A program made the translations under genes and the position numbers. Under the pieces are notes generated by a model. The model ran no database searches, was not told the origin of the DNA, and was given only the letters and a program-made list of their open reading frames with translations. From Pseudomonadota bacterium (GTDB lineage Bacteria > Pseudomonadota > Alphaproteobacteria > Caulobacterales > Caulobacteraceae), in the NCBI GenBank assembly GCA_023416055.1, contig JAEZIH010000268.1:1-8195 (forward strand): a DNA stretch of 8,195 nt, read 5' to 3'. How positions within the stretch are numbered: position 1 is the stretch's first letter; the number at the start of each line of letters is the position of its first letter. Below are positions 1 to 5,951 of this stretch, one piece after another.

Positions 1-1775
1 TCACTGGACAGCCGCTTCAGGCGGTCGGGGTCGACGCGGATGCCCGCCCGCTCCATGTCGGCCAGCACCGCGGGCAGGGGGCGCTCCAGCGTCTCATAGA
101 CCGTGGTCAGTTTCGCCTCCGCCAGCCGCGGCTTGAGGAGCCGCCACAGCCGCAGGGTGACGTCGGCGTCCTCGGCGGCGTAGCAGGTCGCCGGCTTCAG
201 CTCGACGTGTTTGAAGCTCTTCTGGGACTTGCCCGTGCCGGCGACCGACTTGAACGCGATCGGCTCGTGCCCCAGATGACGCCTGGCCAGGTCGTCCATG
301 CCGTGCCCGTGCAGCCCCGCGCCCAGCACGTAGGAGATCAGCATGGTGTCGTCGATCGGCGCCACCCTGATGCCCCGCCGGGCCATCACCGCCAGGTCGT
401 ACTTGGAATTCTGAAGGATTTTCAGCACGCTGGGGTTCTCCAGCAGAACCTTCAGCCGCTTCAGGGCCTCCGCCTTGTCGATCTGGGTCAGCGGCTCCCG
501 CTGGTCCGCCTCGCCACCGAAATCCAGCCCTCCGCCGCCCGCCGCCGGCGCATGCTCATGCGTCAGCGGCACATAGCAGGCCTCGTTCGGCCCCACCGCC
601 AGCGACACCCCGCACAGCCCCGCATGCGTCGCCGACAGCGCGTCCGTCTCGCAGTCGAAACCCACCACCCCGGCCGCGGTCGCCTTCTCGATCCACCGAT
701 CCAGCTCCTCCAGCGTCTGGACGCAGACGTAGGCGTCGGTGTCTAACGCCTGCGCATCGGCCGCGACGGGCGCCCGCTCGCCGTAGCGCGGCGTCGCCAC
801 CGGGGCGCTCATCGGCTTCGGGGCGAAGGCCGAGGCGCCCTCGCGCGCCGGCGCCTTGCCGTCGCCGACCCGCGCCCGCAGCGAGCGGAACTCCATCCGG
901 TCGAGGAAGTCGCCTAGCGCCACCGGGTCCGGGTCGCGCACCGCGAAGTCGTCGATCGGCTCCGGGGCCGGAGCGCTGCAATCCAGCGTCACCAGCTGCC
1001 GGCTCAGGCGGATCTGGTCGGCGAAGTTGATCAGCGTCTCGCGCCGCTTGGGCTGCTTGATCTCGTGGGCCCGCGCCAGCAGCGTCTCCAGGTCCCCGTA
1101 CTCGGCGATCAGCTGCGCCGCCGTCTTCGGCCCGATCCCCGGCGCCCCGGGAATATTGTCGACCGAGTCCCCGATCAGCGCCTGCACCTCGACCACCTTG
1201 TCCGGCGTGACGCCGAACTTCTCCAGCACCGCCTCCTCGGCCAGCCTGCGGTCCTTCATCGGGTCCCACATCACCACCGACGGCCCGATCAGCTGCATCA
1301 GATCCTTATCCGACGACACGATCACCGCCTCGCCGCCCGCGTCCCGCGCCTTGCAGGCGTAGGTCGCGATCAGGTCGTCCGCCTCGTATCCCGGCAGCTC
1401 GACGCAATGCACCCCGAACGCCGCCGTCGCCTCGCGCACCAGCGGGAACTGCGGGATCAAATCCTCCGGCGGCGCCGAGCGGTTGGCCTTGTACTGGTCG
1501 TACATCTCGTTGCGGAACGTCTTCTCCGAATGATCGAAGATCGCCGCCAGATGCGTCGGCCCGTCCGCCCCCTTCATGTCGCGGATCAGCTTCCACAACA
1601 TGTTGCAGTAGCCCTGCACCGCCCCCACCGGCAGGCCGTCCGACTTGCGCGTCAGCGGCGGCAGGGCGTGGTAGGCGCGGAAGATGTAGGCCGAGGCGTC
1701 GATCAGCCACAGCCGTATGGCCGGGCCGTCCTGGGTCAGCTGGCGTTCGGTAGGCTCGGGCGCGGCGTCGGTCAT
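1..1775 (-). CDS. polA: DNA polymerase I, N-terminal part (runs off left edge)
   Basis: DNA polymerase I fills gaps in DNA repair and removes Okazaki-fragment primers in the cytoplasm. The window holds the first 591 codons; the polymerase domain lies mostly beyond base 1. The 5' nuclease domain covers about residues 20-310: D26 in LIDAS, the FDHSEKTFRNE segment (80-90), GYEADD (129-134), SSDKD (154-158), GDSVDNIPG (202-210) and the helix-hairpin-helix GAPGIGPKTA (210-219). A 3'-5' exonuclease domain begins near 350 and keeps its acidic residues: FDCETD (D374, E376), NSKYD (D460) and YAAEDAD (Y532, D536), so proofreading is probably active. The last visible residues, DMERAGIRVDPDRL, open the polymerase region. 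The ATG at 1775 lies at the usual distance before the first nuclease motif. It has no Shine-Dalgarno sequence, and a promoter-like element ends six bases upstream, suggesting a leaderless transcript. A 45-bp gap separates it from the lipoprotein gene upstream. Confidence 0.97.
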   Translation of the reverse strand, partial: MTDAAPEPTERQLTQDGPAIRLWLIDASAYIFRAYHALPPLTRKSDGLPVGAVQGYCNMLWKLIRDMKGADGPTHLAAIFDHSEKTFRNEMYDQYKANRSAPPEDLIPQFPLVREATAAFGVHCVELPGYEADDLIATYACKARDAGGEAVIVSSDKDLMQLIGPSVVMWDPMKDRRLAEEAVLEKFGVTPDKVVEVQALIGDSVDNIPGAPGIGPKTAAQLIAEYGDLETLLARAHEIKQPKRRETLINFADQIRLSRQLVTLDCSAPAPEPIDDFAVRDPDPVALGDFLDRMEFRSLRARVGDGKAPAREGASAFAPKPMSAPVATPRYGERAPVAADAQALDTDAYVCVQTLEELDRWIEKATAAGVVGFDCETDALSATHAGLCGVSLAVGPNEACYVPLTHEHAPAAGGGGLDFGGEADQREPLTQIDKAEALKRLKVLLENPSVLKILQNSKYDLAVMARRGIRVAPIDDTMLISYVLGAGLHGHGMDDLARRHLGHEPIAFKSVAGTGKSQKSFKHVELKPATCYAAEDADVTLRLWRLLKPRLAEAKLTTVYETLERPLPAVLADMERAGIRVDPDRLKRLSS

Positions 1776-1781
1776 GGGCGG

Positions 1782-1810
1782 AACATAGGGGCCGCGGGCG
1801 GCCCCGTCAC
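1782..1810 (-). promoter_or_regulatory. Predicted leaderless sigma-70-type promoter of polA
   Basis: Read on the minus strand, GTGACG (1810-1805) and TATGTT (1787-1782) are separated by exactly 17 bases, and TATGTT ends six bases before the polA ATG. GTGACG differs by one base from TTGACG, the -35 form favoured in Caulobacter; TATGTT matches four of six positions of TATAAT. This geometry would place the transcription start on the A of the ATG. The absence of a Shine-Dalgarno sequence fits that reading. The call is a prediction from pattern and spacing only. Confidence 0.42.
1788..1805. repeat. Perfect GC inverted repeat in the lipoprotein-polA gap
   Basis: GGGGCCGC (1788-1795) and GCGGCCCC (1798-1805) are perfect inverted copies separated by GG. 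As RNA on the minus strand this would fold into a stem of about seven pairs with a four-base loop. It follows the stop codon of the lipoprotein gene by 15 bases, so it could end or slow transcription from the TPP-enzyme/lipoprotein unit, although no run of T follows it. It also fills the 17-base spacer of the predicted polA promoter, so it could instead be an operator. The repeat itself is certain; its function is open. Confidence 0.6.
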
Positions 1811-1820
1811 CGCCTCCGCG

Positions 1821-2255
1821 TCACGACACCCAGGTGTTGCGGCACTCGCCGACGGTCCAGCCGGCGAAGCCGGAGTGGACGCGGCATTCATAGCCCATGC
1901 CGGCCAGCGGGCCGTGCATGATACCGGTTTCGATCACCGCGCCGCGGCCGTCGTAGCTCGGCCGCGCGAAGCTGACCCAGCGCATCCGCTCGCGCGGATC
2001 GCCGGGCCGGTCGGGATCATACGGCTCGAAAGCGAGGCCGTGGCGGCTCCAGTCGCAGGCCGGCGCGTAGTCGCCCTCGAACCGGATCGGCAGCGGCGGA
2101 TTGTCGGTGGTGTTGAACCGATAGTGCTCCTTCGCCACCGCCGCGATGACGGCGCAGTCGTCGCCGCTGGCTCCCGCCGCCCCGTCGGGCGCCGGCGCGG
2201 TCGTGGCGCAGGCGGAGACGAGGGGCAGGGCGGCGAGAATGGCGAGACGGCGCAT
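1821..2255 (-). CDS. Small cysteine-rich lipoprotein, function unknown
   Basis: A 144-residue protein that I do not recognise. It begins with a short lipoprotein signal: MRR, a hydrophobic stretch (residues 4-13) and the lipobox LVSAC with the lipidated cysteine at C16. An Ala/Pro/Gly-rich linker follows (17-31). The mature domain has four further cysteines (C34, C67, C124, C138), which could form two disulfides in the periplasm, and aromatic, charged segments such as EHYRFNTTDNPPLPIRFEGDY and MRWVSFARPSYDGRG. The ATG at 2255 was chosen because it gives the signal peptide and has a strong ribosome-binding site. The frame stays open far upstream into the TPP gene, but that part is a shadow. 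The gene starts eight bases after the TPP-enzyme stop, so the two are probably co-transcribed. No enzymatic motif is visible. Confidence 0.85.
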   Translation of the reverse strand: MRRLAILAALPLVSACATTAPAPDGAAGASGDDCAVIAAVAKEHYRFNTTDNPPLPIRFEGDYAPACDWSRHGLAFEPYDPDRPGDPRERMRWVSFARPSYDGRGAVIETGIMHGPLAGMGYECRVHSGFAGWTVGECRNTWVS

Positions 2256-2260
2256 GTCGG

Positions 2261-2265
2261 CTCCT
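2261..2265 (-). promoter_or_regulatory. Shine-Dalgarno AGGAG overlapping the upstream stop codon
   Basis: On the minus strand the TAG stop of the TPP-enzyme gene (2266-2264) runs directly into AGGAG (2265-2261), followed by five bases and the ATG at 2255. The ribosome-binding site decides the lipoprotein start. Sharing bases with the stop codon suggests that ribosomes ending on the first gene can restart on the second. Confidence 0.75.
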
Positions 2266-3925
2266 ATTTCGAGCGCAAACCCGTAATGGTCCGGCCGGGG
2301 GCGATGTCCTCGGCCGAGGTGATCAGGTGAACGAGGGCGGGGCGGCCGGCGTTCCGGGCCGCCGCCAGCGCGGCCGGGAAGTCCTCCGTCCGCTCGCAGC
2401 GAACCCCGAAGGCGCCGAACGCCTCGGCGTAGGCCACGAAGTCGGGATTCCTCAGGTCGGTGGCGATGGTCCGCTGCGCCCCCGGATAGTGGGTCTCCTG
2501 GTGCATGCGGATAGTGCCGTAGGTGCCGTTGTCGACCACCACCACGACGACGTTGATCCCGTACTGCACCGCGGTGGCGATCTCCTGCCCGGTCATCAGG
2601 TAGTCGCCGTCGCCGGCGATGCAGATGACGTCGCGGTCGGGATGGATCGACTTGGCGGCGATGGCGGCCGGATAGCCGTAACCCATGGCGCCCGAGGTCG
2701 GGGCCAGCTGCGTCCGGCGCGCCCGGTGGCGGTGGAAGCGGTGCAGCCAGGCGGCGAAATTGCCGGCGCCGTTGGTGATGATGGCGTCGTCCGGCAGGGC
2801 CTCGGCGAGGTGGCGGATCACCTCGCTCATGTTCACCGGGCCGGTCACCTGAACCGGCTGGATGAAGCCGTCGTAGTCGGCGCGGGCGGCCGCGGCCTCG
2901 TCGGCCCAGCTGCGGCCAGGATCGATCTGCGACAGGGCCAGCGCCGCCAGCGAATTGTCGGCGGCGGCGCTGAGCAGGGGCGTCCAGACGCGGCCAAGCT
3001 CCTCCGGTCCGGGATGGATATGGATCAGGGTCTCCGCCGTGCGGGCGCGGTCCAGCAGGGTGTAGCCCTGGGTCGGGTTCTCGCCCAGCCGGGCGCCGAC
3101 GGCGAGGATCAGGTCCGCCGCCTTGACCCGCGCGGTCAGCTTCGGATTGCAGCCGAGGCCGAGGTCGCCGGCGTAGTTCGGGCGGTCGTTGGAGATCAGG
3201 TCCTTGCGCCGGAAGGACAGGGCGACGGGCAGGCCGAGCCGCTCGGCCCAGTCGCCGATGGCGGTGGTCGCCGCGTCGGTCCAGCCGGAGCCGCCGAGCA
3301 CCAGCAGAGGGCGCTCGGCCTTCGACACGCGGTCGCGCACCTGCTCGACGAAGGCCGGGTCCAGCGCCGCCCTCGCCGGCGTCACCGGCCGCACCGGGGC
3401 GGGGCCGCCGTCCTCGTGCAGGATGTCCTCGGGCAGGCCGATCACCACCGGCCCCATCCGCCCCTGCAGCGCCGTGGCGAAGGCGCGCTCGACCACCTCG
3501 ACGGTGCGTTCCGGGCTCTCGATCTCGGTCGCCCACTTGGCCAGGCCGCCGAACACCTCGCGGTAGTCGACCTCCTGGAAGGCGCCGCGGCCGCGGTCGG
3601 TCAGGGCGATCTGGCCGACGAACAGGATCATCGGCGTGGAGTCCTGATGCGCCGTGTGCACCCCGATGGAGGCGTGGGTCGCGCCCGGCCCGCGGGTGAC
3701 CATGCAGACGCCCGGCTTGCCGGTCAGCTTGCCGTAAGCCTCGGCCATGTTGGCGGCGCCGGCCTCATGGCGGCAGGCGATGACCTGAATCTGGTCGCCC
3801 ACGTCGGCGAGGGCGTCCAGCACCGCCAGATAGCTCTCGCCGGGCACGCAGAAGACGCGGTCGATCCCGTTCATGACGAGCGTCTCGACGAGGCGACGGG
3901 CGGCGGTGTTCGGCGGCTGGGTCAT
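2264..3925 (-). CDS. Thiamine-diphosphate enzyme, acetolactate synthase large-subunit family
   Basis: A 553-residue cytoplasmic enzyme with the three-domain layout of the acetolactate synthase/pyruvate oxidase family. The N-terminal pyrimidine-binding domain (about 5-175) has FCVPGESYLAVLDAL, the activating glutamate E54 in CRHEAGAANMAEAYG, TRGPGATH and AFQEVDYREV. The central domain spans about 190-330. The C-terminal diphosphate-binding domain has SGAMGYGYPAAIAA (411-424) and the Mg-TPP motif GDGDYLMTG (438-446) ending in DNGTYG (N466). Family membership is firm; the substrate is not. Close relatives are often labelled acetolactate synthase, but no ilvN-like regulatory subunit lies beside it, and the segment GARLGENPTQGY (277-288) differs from the GVRFDDR-type segment of biosynthetic enzymes. 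It may be another 2-oxoacid carboligase or decarboxylase. The ATG at 3925 fits the family N-terminus; its GGAG lies only two bases upstream, so the ribosome-binding site is poor. It is divergent from the entericidin gene. Confidence 0.93.
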   Translation of the reverse strand: MTQPPNTAARRLVETLVMNGIDRVFCVPGESYLAVLDALADVGDQIQVIACRHEAGAANMAEAYGKLTGKPGVCMVTRGPGATHASIGVHTAHQDSTPMILFVGQIALTDRGRGAFQEVDYREVFGGLAKWATEIESPERTVEVVERAFATALQGRMGPVVIGLPEDILHEDGGPAPVRPVTPARAALDPAFVEQVRDRVSKAERPLLVLGGSGWTDAATTAIGDWAERLGLPVALSFRRKDLISNDRPNYAGDLGLGCNPKLTARVKAADLILAVGARLGENPTQGYTLLDRARTAETLIHIHPGPEELGRVWTPLLSAAADNSLAALALSQIDPGRSWADEAAAARADYDGFIQPVQVTGPVNMSEVIRHLAEALPDDAIITNGAGNFAAWLHRFHRHRARRTQLAPTSGAMGYGYPAAIAAKSIHPDRDVICIAGDGDYLMTGQEIATAVQYGINVVVVVVDNGTYGTIRMHQETHYPGAQRTIATDLRNPDFVAYAEAFGAFGVRCERTEDFPAALAAARNAGRPALVHLITSAEDIAPGRTITGLRSK

Positions 3926-3963
3926 GGCTCCGCCGTTAGCAGATCGCCCCCCGCCTTGGCCAT

Positions 3964-3989
3964 GCAACCGAACAGCCACGCTTGGCGTT
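3964..3989 (+). promoter_or_regulatory. Possible EcfG (general stress sigma factor) promoter of the entericidin gene
   Basis: GCAAC (3964-3968), 17 bases, then CGTT (3986-3989). The alphaproteobacterial general-stress sigma factor EcfG (SigT in Caulobacter) is known to recognise GGAAC-N16/17-CGTT, so this site differs at one base of the -35 element. A start about seven bases beyond CGTT would give a leader near 30 bases, leaving room for the AAGGGG ribosome-binding site at 4013-4018. Stress control would suit an entericidin-type gene, since E. coli ecnB is a stationary-phase, RpoS-dependent gene. A single mismatched site could also be chance. Confidence 0.35.
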
Positions 3990-4026
3990 TCAGGCCGCGG
4001 AATTCCACGTCGAAGGGGACACGCCC

Positions 4027-4164
4027 ATGAAGAAGATCATCGCCCTCGGTCTCGTCGCCGCCGCCCTGGCGGTTTCGGCCTGCAACACCGTCTCCGGCAT
4101 CGGCCGCGACGTCCGCGCCGCCGGCGACGCTGTCACCTCTGGCGCCGAGAGCGCCAGGCGCTAG
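4027..4164 (+). CDS. Entericidin EcnA/B-family small lipoprotein
   Basis: A 45-residue protein beginning MKKIIALGLVAAALAVSAC: two lysines, a hydrophobic helix and a lipobox (AVSAC, lipid-bearing C19). The short mature part, NTVSGIGRDVRAAGDAVTSG and the last few residues, is the typical entericidin amphipathic tail with a GIGRDV-A-GDA pattern. Entericidins are tiny membrane lipoproteins first described in enterobacteria as a toxin/antidote pair (EcnB/EcnA). In alphaproteobacteria single copies are common and their role is poorly defined; many look stress-related. AAGGGG at 4013-4018, eight bases upstream, supports the ATG at 4027. Longer upstream starts in this frame lack the signal peptide at the N-terminus and were not used. 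It is divergent from the TPP gene and converges on truA, with which it shares the CTAG carrying both stop codons. Confidence 0.87.
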   Translation: MKKIIALGLVAAALAVSACNTVSGIGRDVRAAGDAVTSGAESARR

Positions 4165-4901
4165 TCGTAGCGAACGCCGGTCAGGTACAGGCCGTCCGAC
4201 GGCGCCACCGGCCCGCATCGCGACCGGTCCTTCGCCTCCAGCGCCCGCGCCACGTCCCCAACCGCCCAGCGGCCCAGCCCGACCTCGACCAGGGTCCCGG
4301 TCATCGATCGCACCTGGCGATGCAGGAAGCTGCGCGCCTCGAACACCAGATGGACCTCCTCGCCGGCCCGTTCGACGCGGGCGACGTCGAGCGTCTTCGC
4401 CGGCGACTTCGACTGGCAGTTCACGTCCCGGAAGGTGGTGAAGTCGTGCAGGCCGACGAGGGCCTGCGCCGCCTCGTGCATGGCTTCGGCGTCCAGCGGC
4501 TTCTTGACGTGCCAGACCCGGCCCCGGTCCAGCGCCGGCCGGCCCGGCCGGTTGAGGATGCGGTACAGATAGCTGCGCCCCGTCGCCGAGAAGCGCGCGT
4601 GCCAGTCGGCGTCGGCCTCGACGCAGTCCAGCACCGACACGGCCTCGTGGACCATGTGGGCGTTGAGCGCATTCATCACCGTCCGCGCCGGCCAGTCCTT
4701 CGACAGGTCCACCCCGACCACCTGGCCGGTGGCGTGCACGCCGGTGTCGGTGCGGCCCGCCGCGGCGATGCGCACCGTCTCCCCGGAGAAGGCCGTGACC
4801 GCCGCCTCCAGCGCGCCCTGCACCGTCGGCTGGCCGGCCTGGGCCTGGAAGCCGTTGTAGCCCGAGCCGTCGTATTCGACCGTGAGCCTGTACCGCGGCA
4901 T
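4161..4901 (-). CDS. truA: tRNA pseudouridine(38-40) synthase
   Basis: TruA converts uridines 38-40 of the tRNA anticodon stem to pseudouridine, which stabilises the anticodon arm and helps reading-frame maintenance. The 246-residue protein starts [19 protein letters not shown], a family hallmark. The catalytic aspartate is D52 in AAGRTDTGVHA. Y111 in GRSYLYRI is the conserved active-site tyrosine, and ARSFLHRQVRSMTG (189-202) is the conserved C-terminal RNA-binding/active-site segment. It is slightly shorter than the E. coli enzyme (270). Its ATG overlaps the fmt stop codon by one base (TGATG), so translation is probably coupled to fmt. An AGG arginine codon in fmt eight bases upstream is the only Shine-Dalgarno-like sequence. 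At the other end it overlaps the convergent entericidin gene by four bases. Confidence 0.97.
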   Translation of the reverse strand: MPRYRLTVEYDGSGYNGFQAQAGQPTVQGALEAAVTAFSGETVRIAAAGRTDTGVHATGQVVGVDLSKDWPARTVMNALNAHMVHEAVSVLDCVEADADWHARFSATGRSYLYRILNRPGRPALDRGRVWHVKKPLDAEAMHEAAQALVGLHDFTTFRDVNCQSKSPAKTLDVARVERAGEEVHLVFEARSFLHRQVRSMTGTLVEVGLGRWAVGDVARALEAKDRSRCGPVAPSDGLYLTGVRYD

Positions 4902-5827
4902 CAGGCCAGCCTGGTCCCGGTCGGGATCGCGAAGCCGCGCAGCATTTCGTCAGCCCCCTGCGCCGCCTTGCCCGGCCGCTGCACGGTCCGCAGCCGCACG
5001 GCGCCCACGCCGCAGGCCACGGTCAGCCCGTCGTCCAGCACCTCGCCCGGCGCGCCGTCGCCGGTCTCCGACACGCGCGACATCAGCGCCTTGATCCGAA
5101 CCGGCCCGTCGGGGCCGGGCGCCTCGAACCAGGCGCCGGGGAAGGGGGAGAGGCCGCGGATGTGGGCGTCGATCTCGGCGGCCGGGCGGGTCCAGTCGAT
5201 GCGCGCCTCGGCCGGGGTGATCTTGCGGGCGTAGGTCGGCTCGCCCGTCTGAGCCATTTCGGTGATCCCGCCGCGCTCGATCGCGGCCAGGGCCCGCGGC
5301 CACAGGCCGGCGCCGACGTGCGCCATCCGCTCCGACAGGGTCGCGGCCGTGTCGTCGGGGCGGATCTCGATCACCTCGGACAACAGGATCGGCCCCTCGT
5401 CGAGGCCCTCGCTCATGCGCATGATCTGCACGCCCGTCTGGCGATCGCCGGCCATGATGGCCCGCTGGATCGGCGCCGCTCCGCGCCACCGCGGCAGCAG
5501 CGAGCCGTGCAGGTTGAAACAGCCCAGCCGCGGCGCCTCCAGCACCTCCGGCCTGAGGATCTGGCCGTAGGCGACCACGCAGGCCGCATCCAGGTCCAGG
5601 CTGCGGAAGGTCTCGATCGCCTCCGCCGCCTTCATCGACTCCGGCGTGAACACCGGCAGGCCCATGGTCTCGGCGAAGGCGTGCACCGGCGACGGCGTCA
5701 GCTTCTGGCCGCGCCCCTTCGGCCGCGGCGGCTGGCTGTAGACGGCCACGACCTCGTGCCCGCTGGCGATCAGTTCGGCCAGCGAGGGCACGGCGAAGTC
5801 GGGAGTACCCATGAAGGCGAGGCGCAT
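4901..5827 (-). CDS. fmt: Methionyl-tRNA formyltransferase
   Basis: Fmt transfers a formyl group from 10-formyltetrahydrofolate to Met-tRNA(fMet), producing the bacterial initiator tRNA. The protein is 308 residues, the usual family length. The N-terminal Rossmann-type domain starts [16 protein letters not shown]; the catalytic triad is N105 and H107 in [19 protein letters not shown] and D143 in EGLDEGPIL. The loop [18 protein letters not shown] (31-48) matches the tRNA-contacting insertion. The C-terminal OB-like domain begins near 205 and includes [12 protein letters not shown]. It leads directly into truA. Upstream there is no def gene in the usual adjacent place: a plus-strand gene faces away across 124 bases. 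I see no good Shine-Dalgarno sequence (only AGGG 13 bases away) and no convincing promoter, although such a core gene must have one. Confidence 0.97.
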   Translation of the reverse strand: MRLAFMGTPDFAVPSLAELIASGHEVVAVYSQPPRPKGRGQKLTPSPVHAFAETMGLPVFTPESMKAAEAIETFRSLDLDAACVVAYGQILRPEVLEAPRLGCFNLHGSLLPRWRGAAPIQRAIMAGDRQTGVQIMRMSEGLDEGPILLSEVIEIRPDDTAATLSERMAHVGAGLWPRALAAIERGGITEMAQTGEPTYARKITPAEARIDWTRPAAEIDAHIRGLSPFPGAWFEAPGPDGPVRIKALMSRVSETGDGAPGEVLDDGLTVACGVGAVRLRTVQRPGKAAQGADEMLRGFAIPTGTRLA

Positions 5828-5951
5828 GCGGGGCGGTGTGCCCTATGCGGGGGACGGGGACAAGCGAGGGCGGAGGCGGATGCGGTGCAGCCTCGTCGCG
5901 TTGCGAAGCCACCGGGTTGTTGACGCGCCAACGGCGGTGCAGGGTTCATCC
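5828..5951. other. Divergent spacer between fmt and the unrecognised plus-strand gene
   Basis: These 124 bases should hold promoters for both flanking genes. On the plus strand there is TTGACG (5920-5925), a good -35 match, but the sequence 17 bases further, GGTTCA, is a poor -10. The TTGACG sits inside a small inverted repeat, GTTG-ACGCGC-CAAC (5919-5932), which could be an operator or chance. On the minus strand I found no paired -35/-10. Open reading frames crossing the region lack homology-like features and look like shadows. Confidence 0.3.

Noticed and set aside
1065..2330. Long plus-strand open frame (421 codons) opposite polA and the lipoprotein gene
   Set aside because: Antisense shadow of GC-rich coding DNA; its translation is rich in Arg, His and Gln with no domain, while the minus strand carries clear protein families.
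2256..3536. Upstream extension of the lipoprotein frame into the TPP gene
   Set aside because: The extension is a frame shadow; the ATG at 2255 with AGGAG and a lipobox is the real start.
3995..4006. Adjacent palindromes CCGCGG and GGAATTCC before the entericidin gene
   Set aside because: Short restriction-site-like palindromes without promoter spacing or repeat partners; likely chance.
2327..4030. Plus-strand open frame (567 codons) antisense to the TPP-enzyme gene
   Set aside because: Low-complexity, Arg/Gly/Ala-rich translation; the opposite strand has a full TPP enzyme with cofactor motifs.
3873..5234. Plus-strand open frame (453 codons) over the entericidin, truA and fmt region
   Set aside because: It runs in a different frame from the entericidin gene and antisense to truA and fmt; no plausible domain.
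4950..5912. Minus-strand open frame (320 codons) overlapping fmt in another frame
   Set aside because: Translation is Arg/Gly/Ala-rich shadow; fmt in its own frame has all catalytic motifs.
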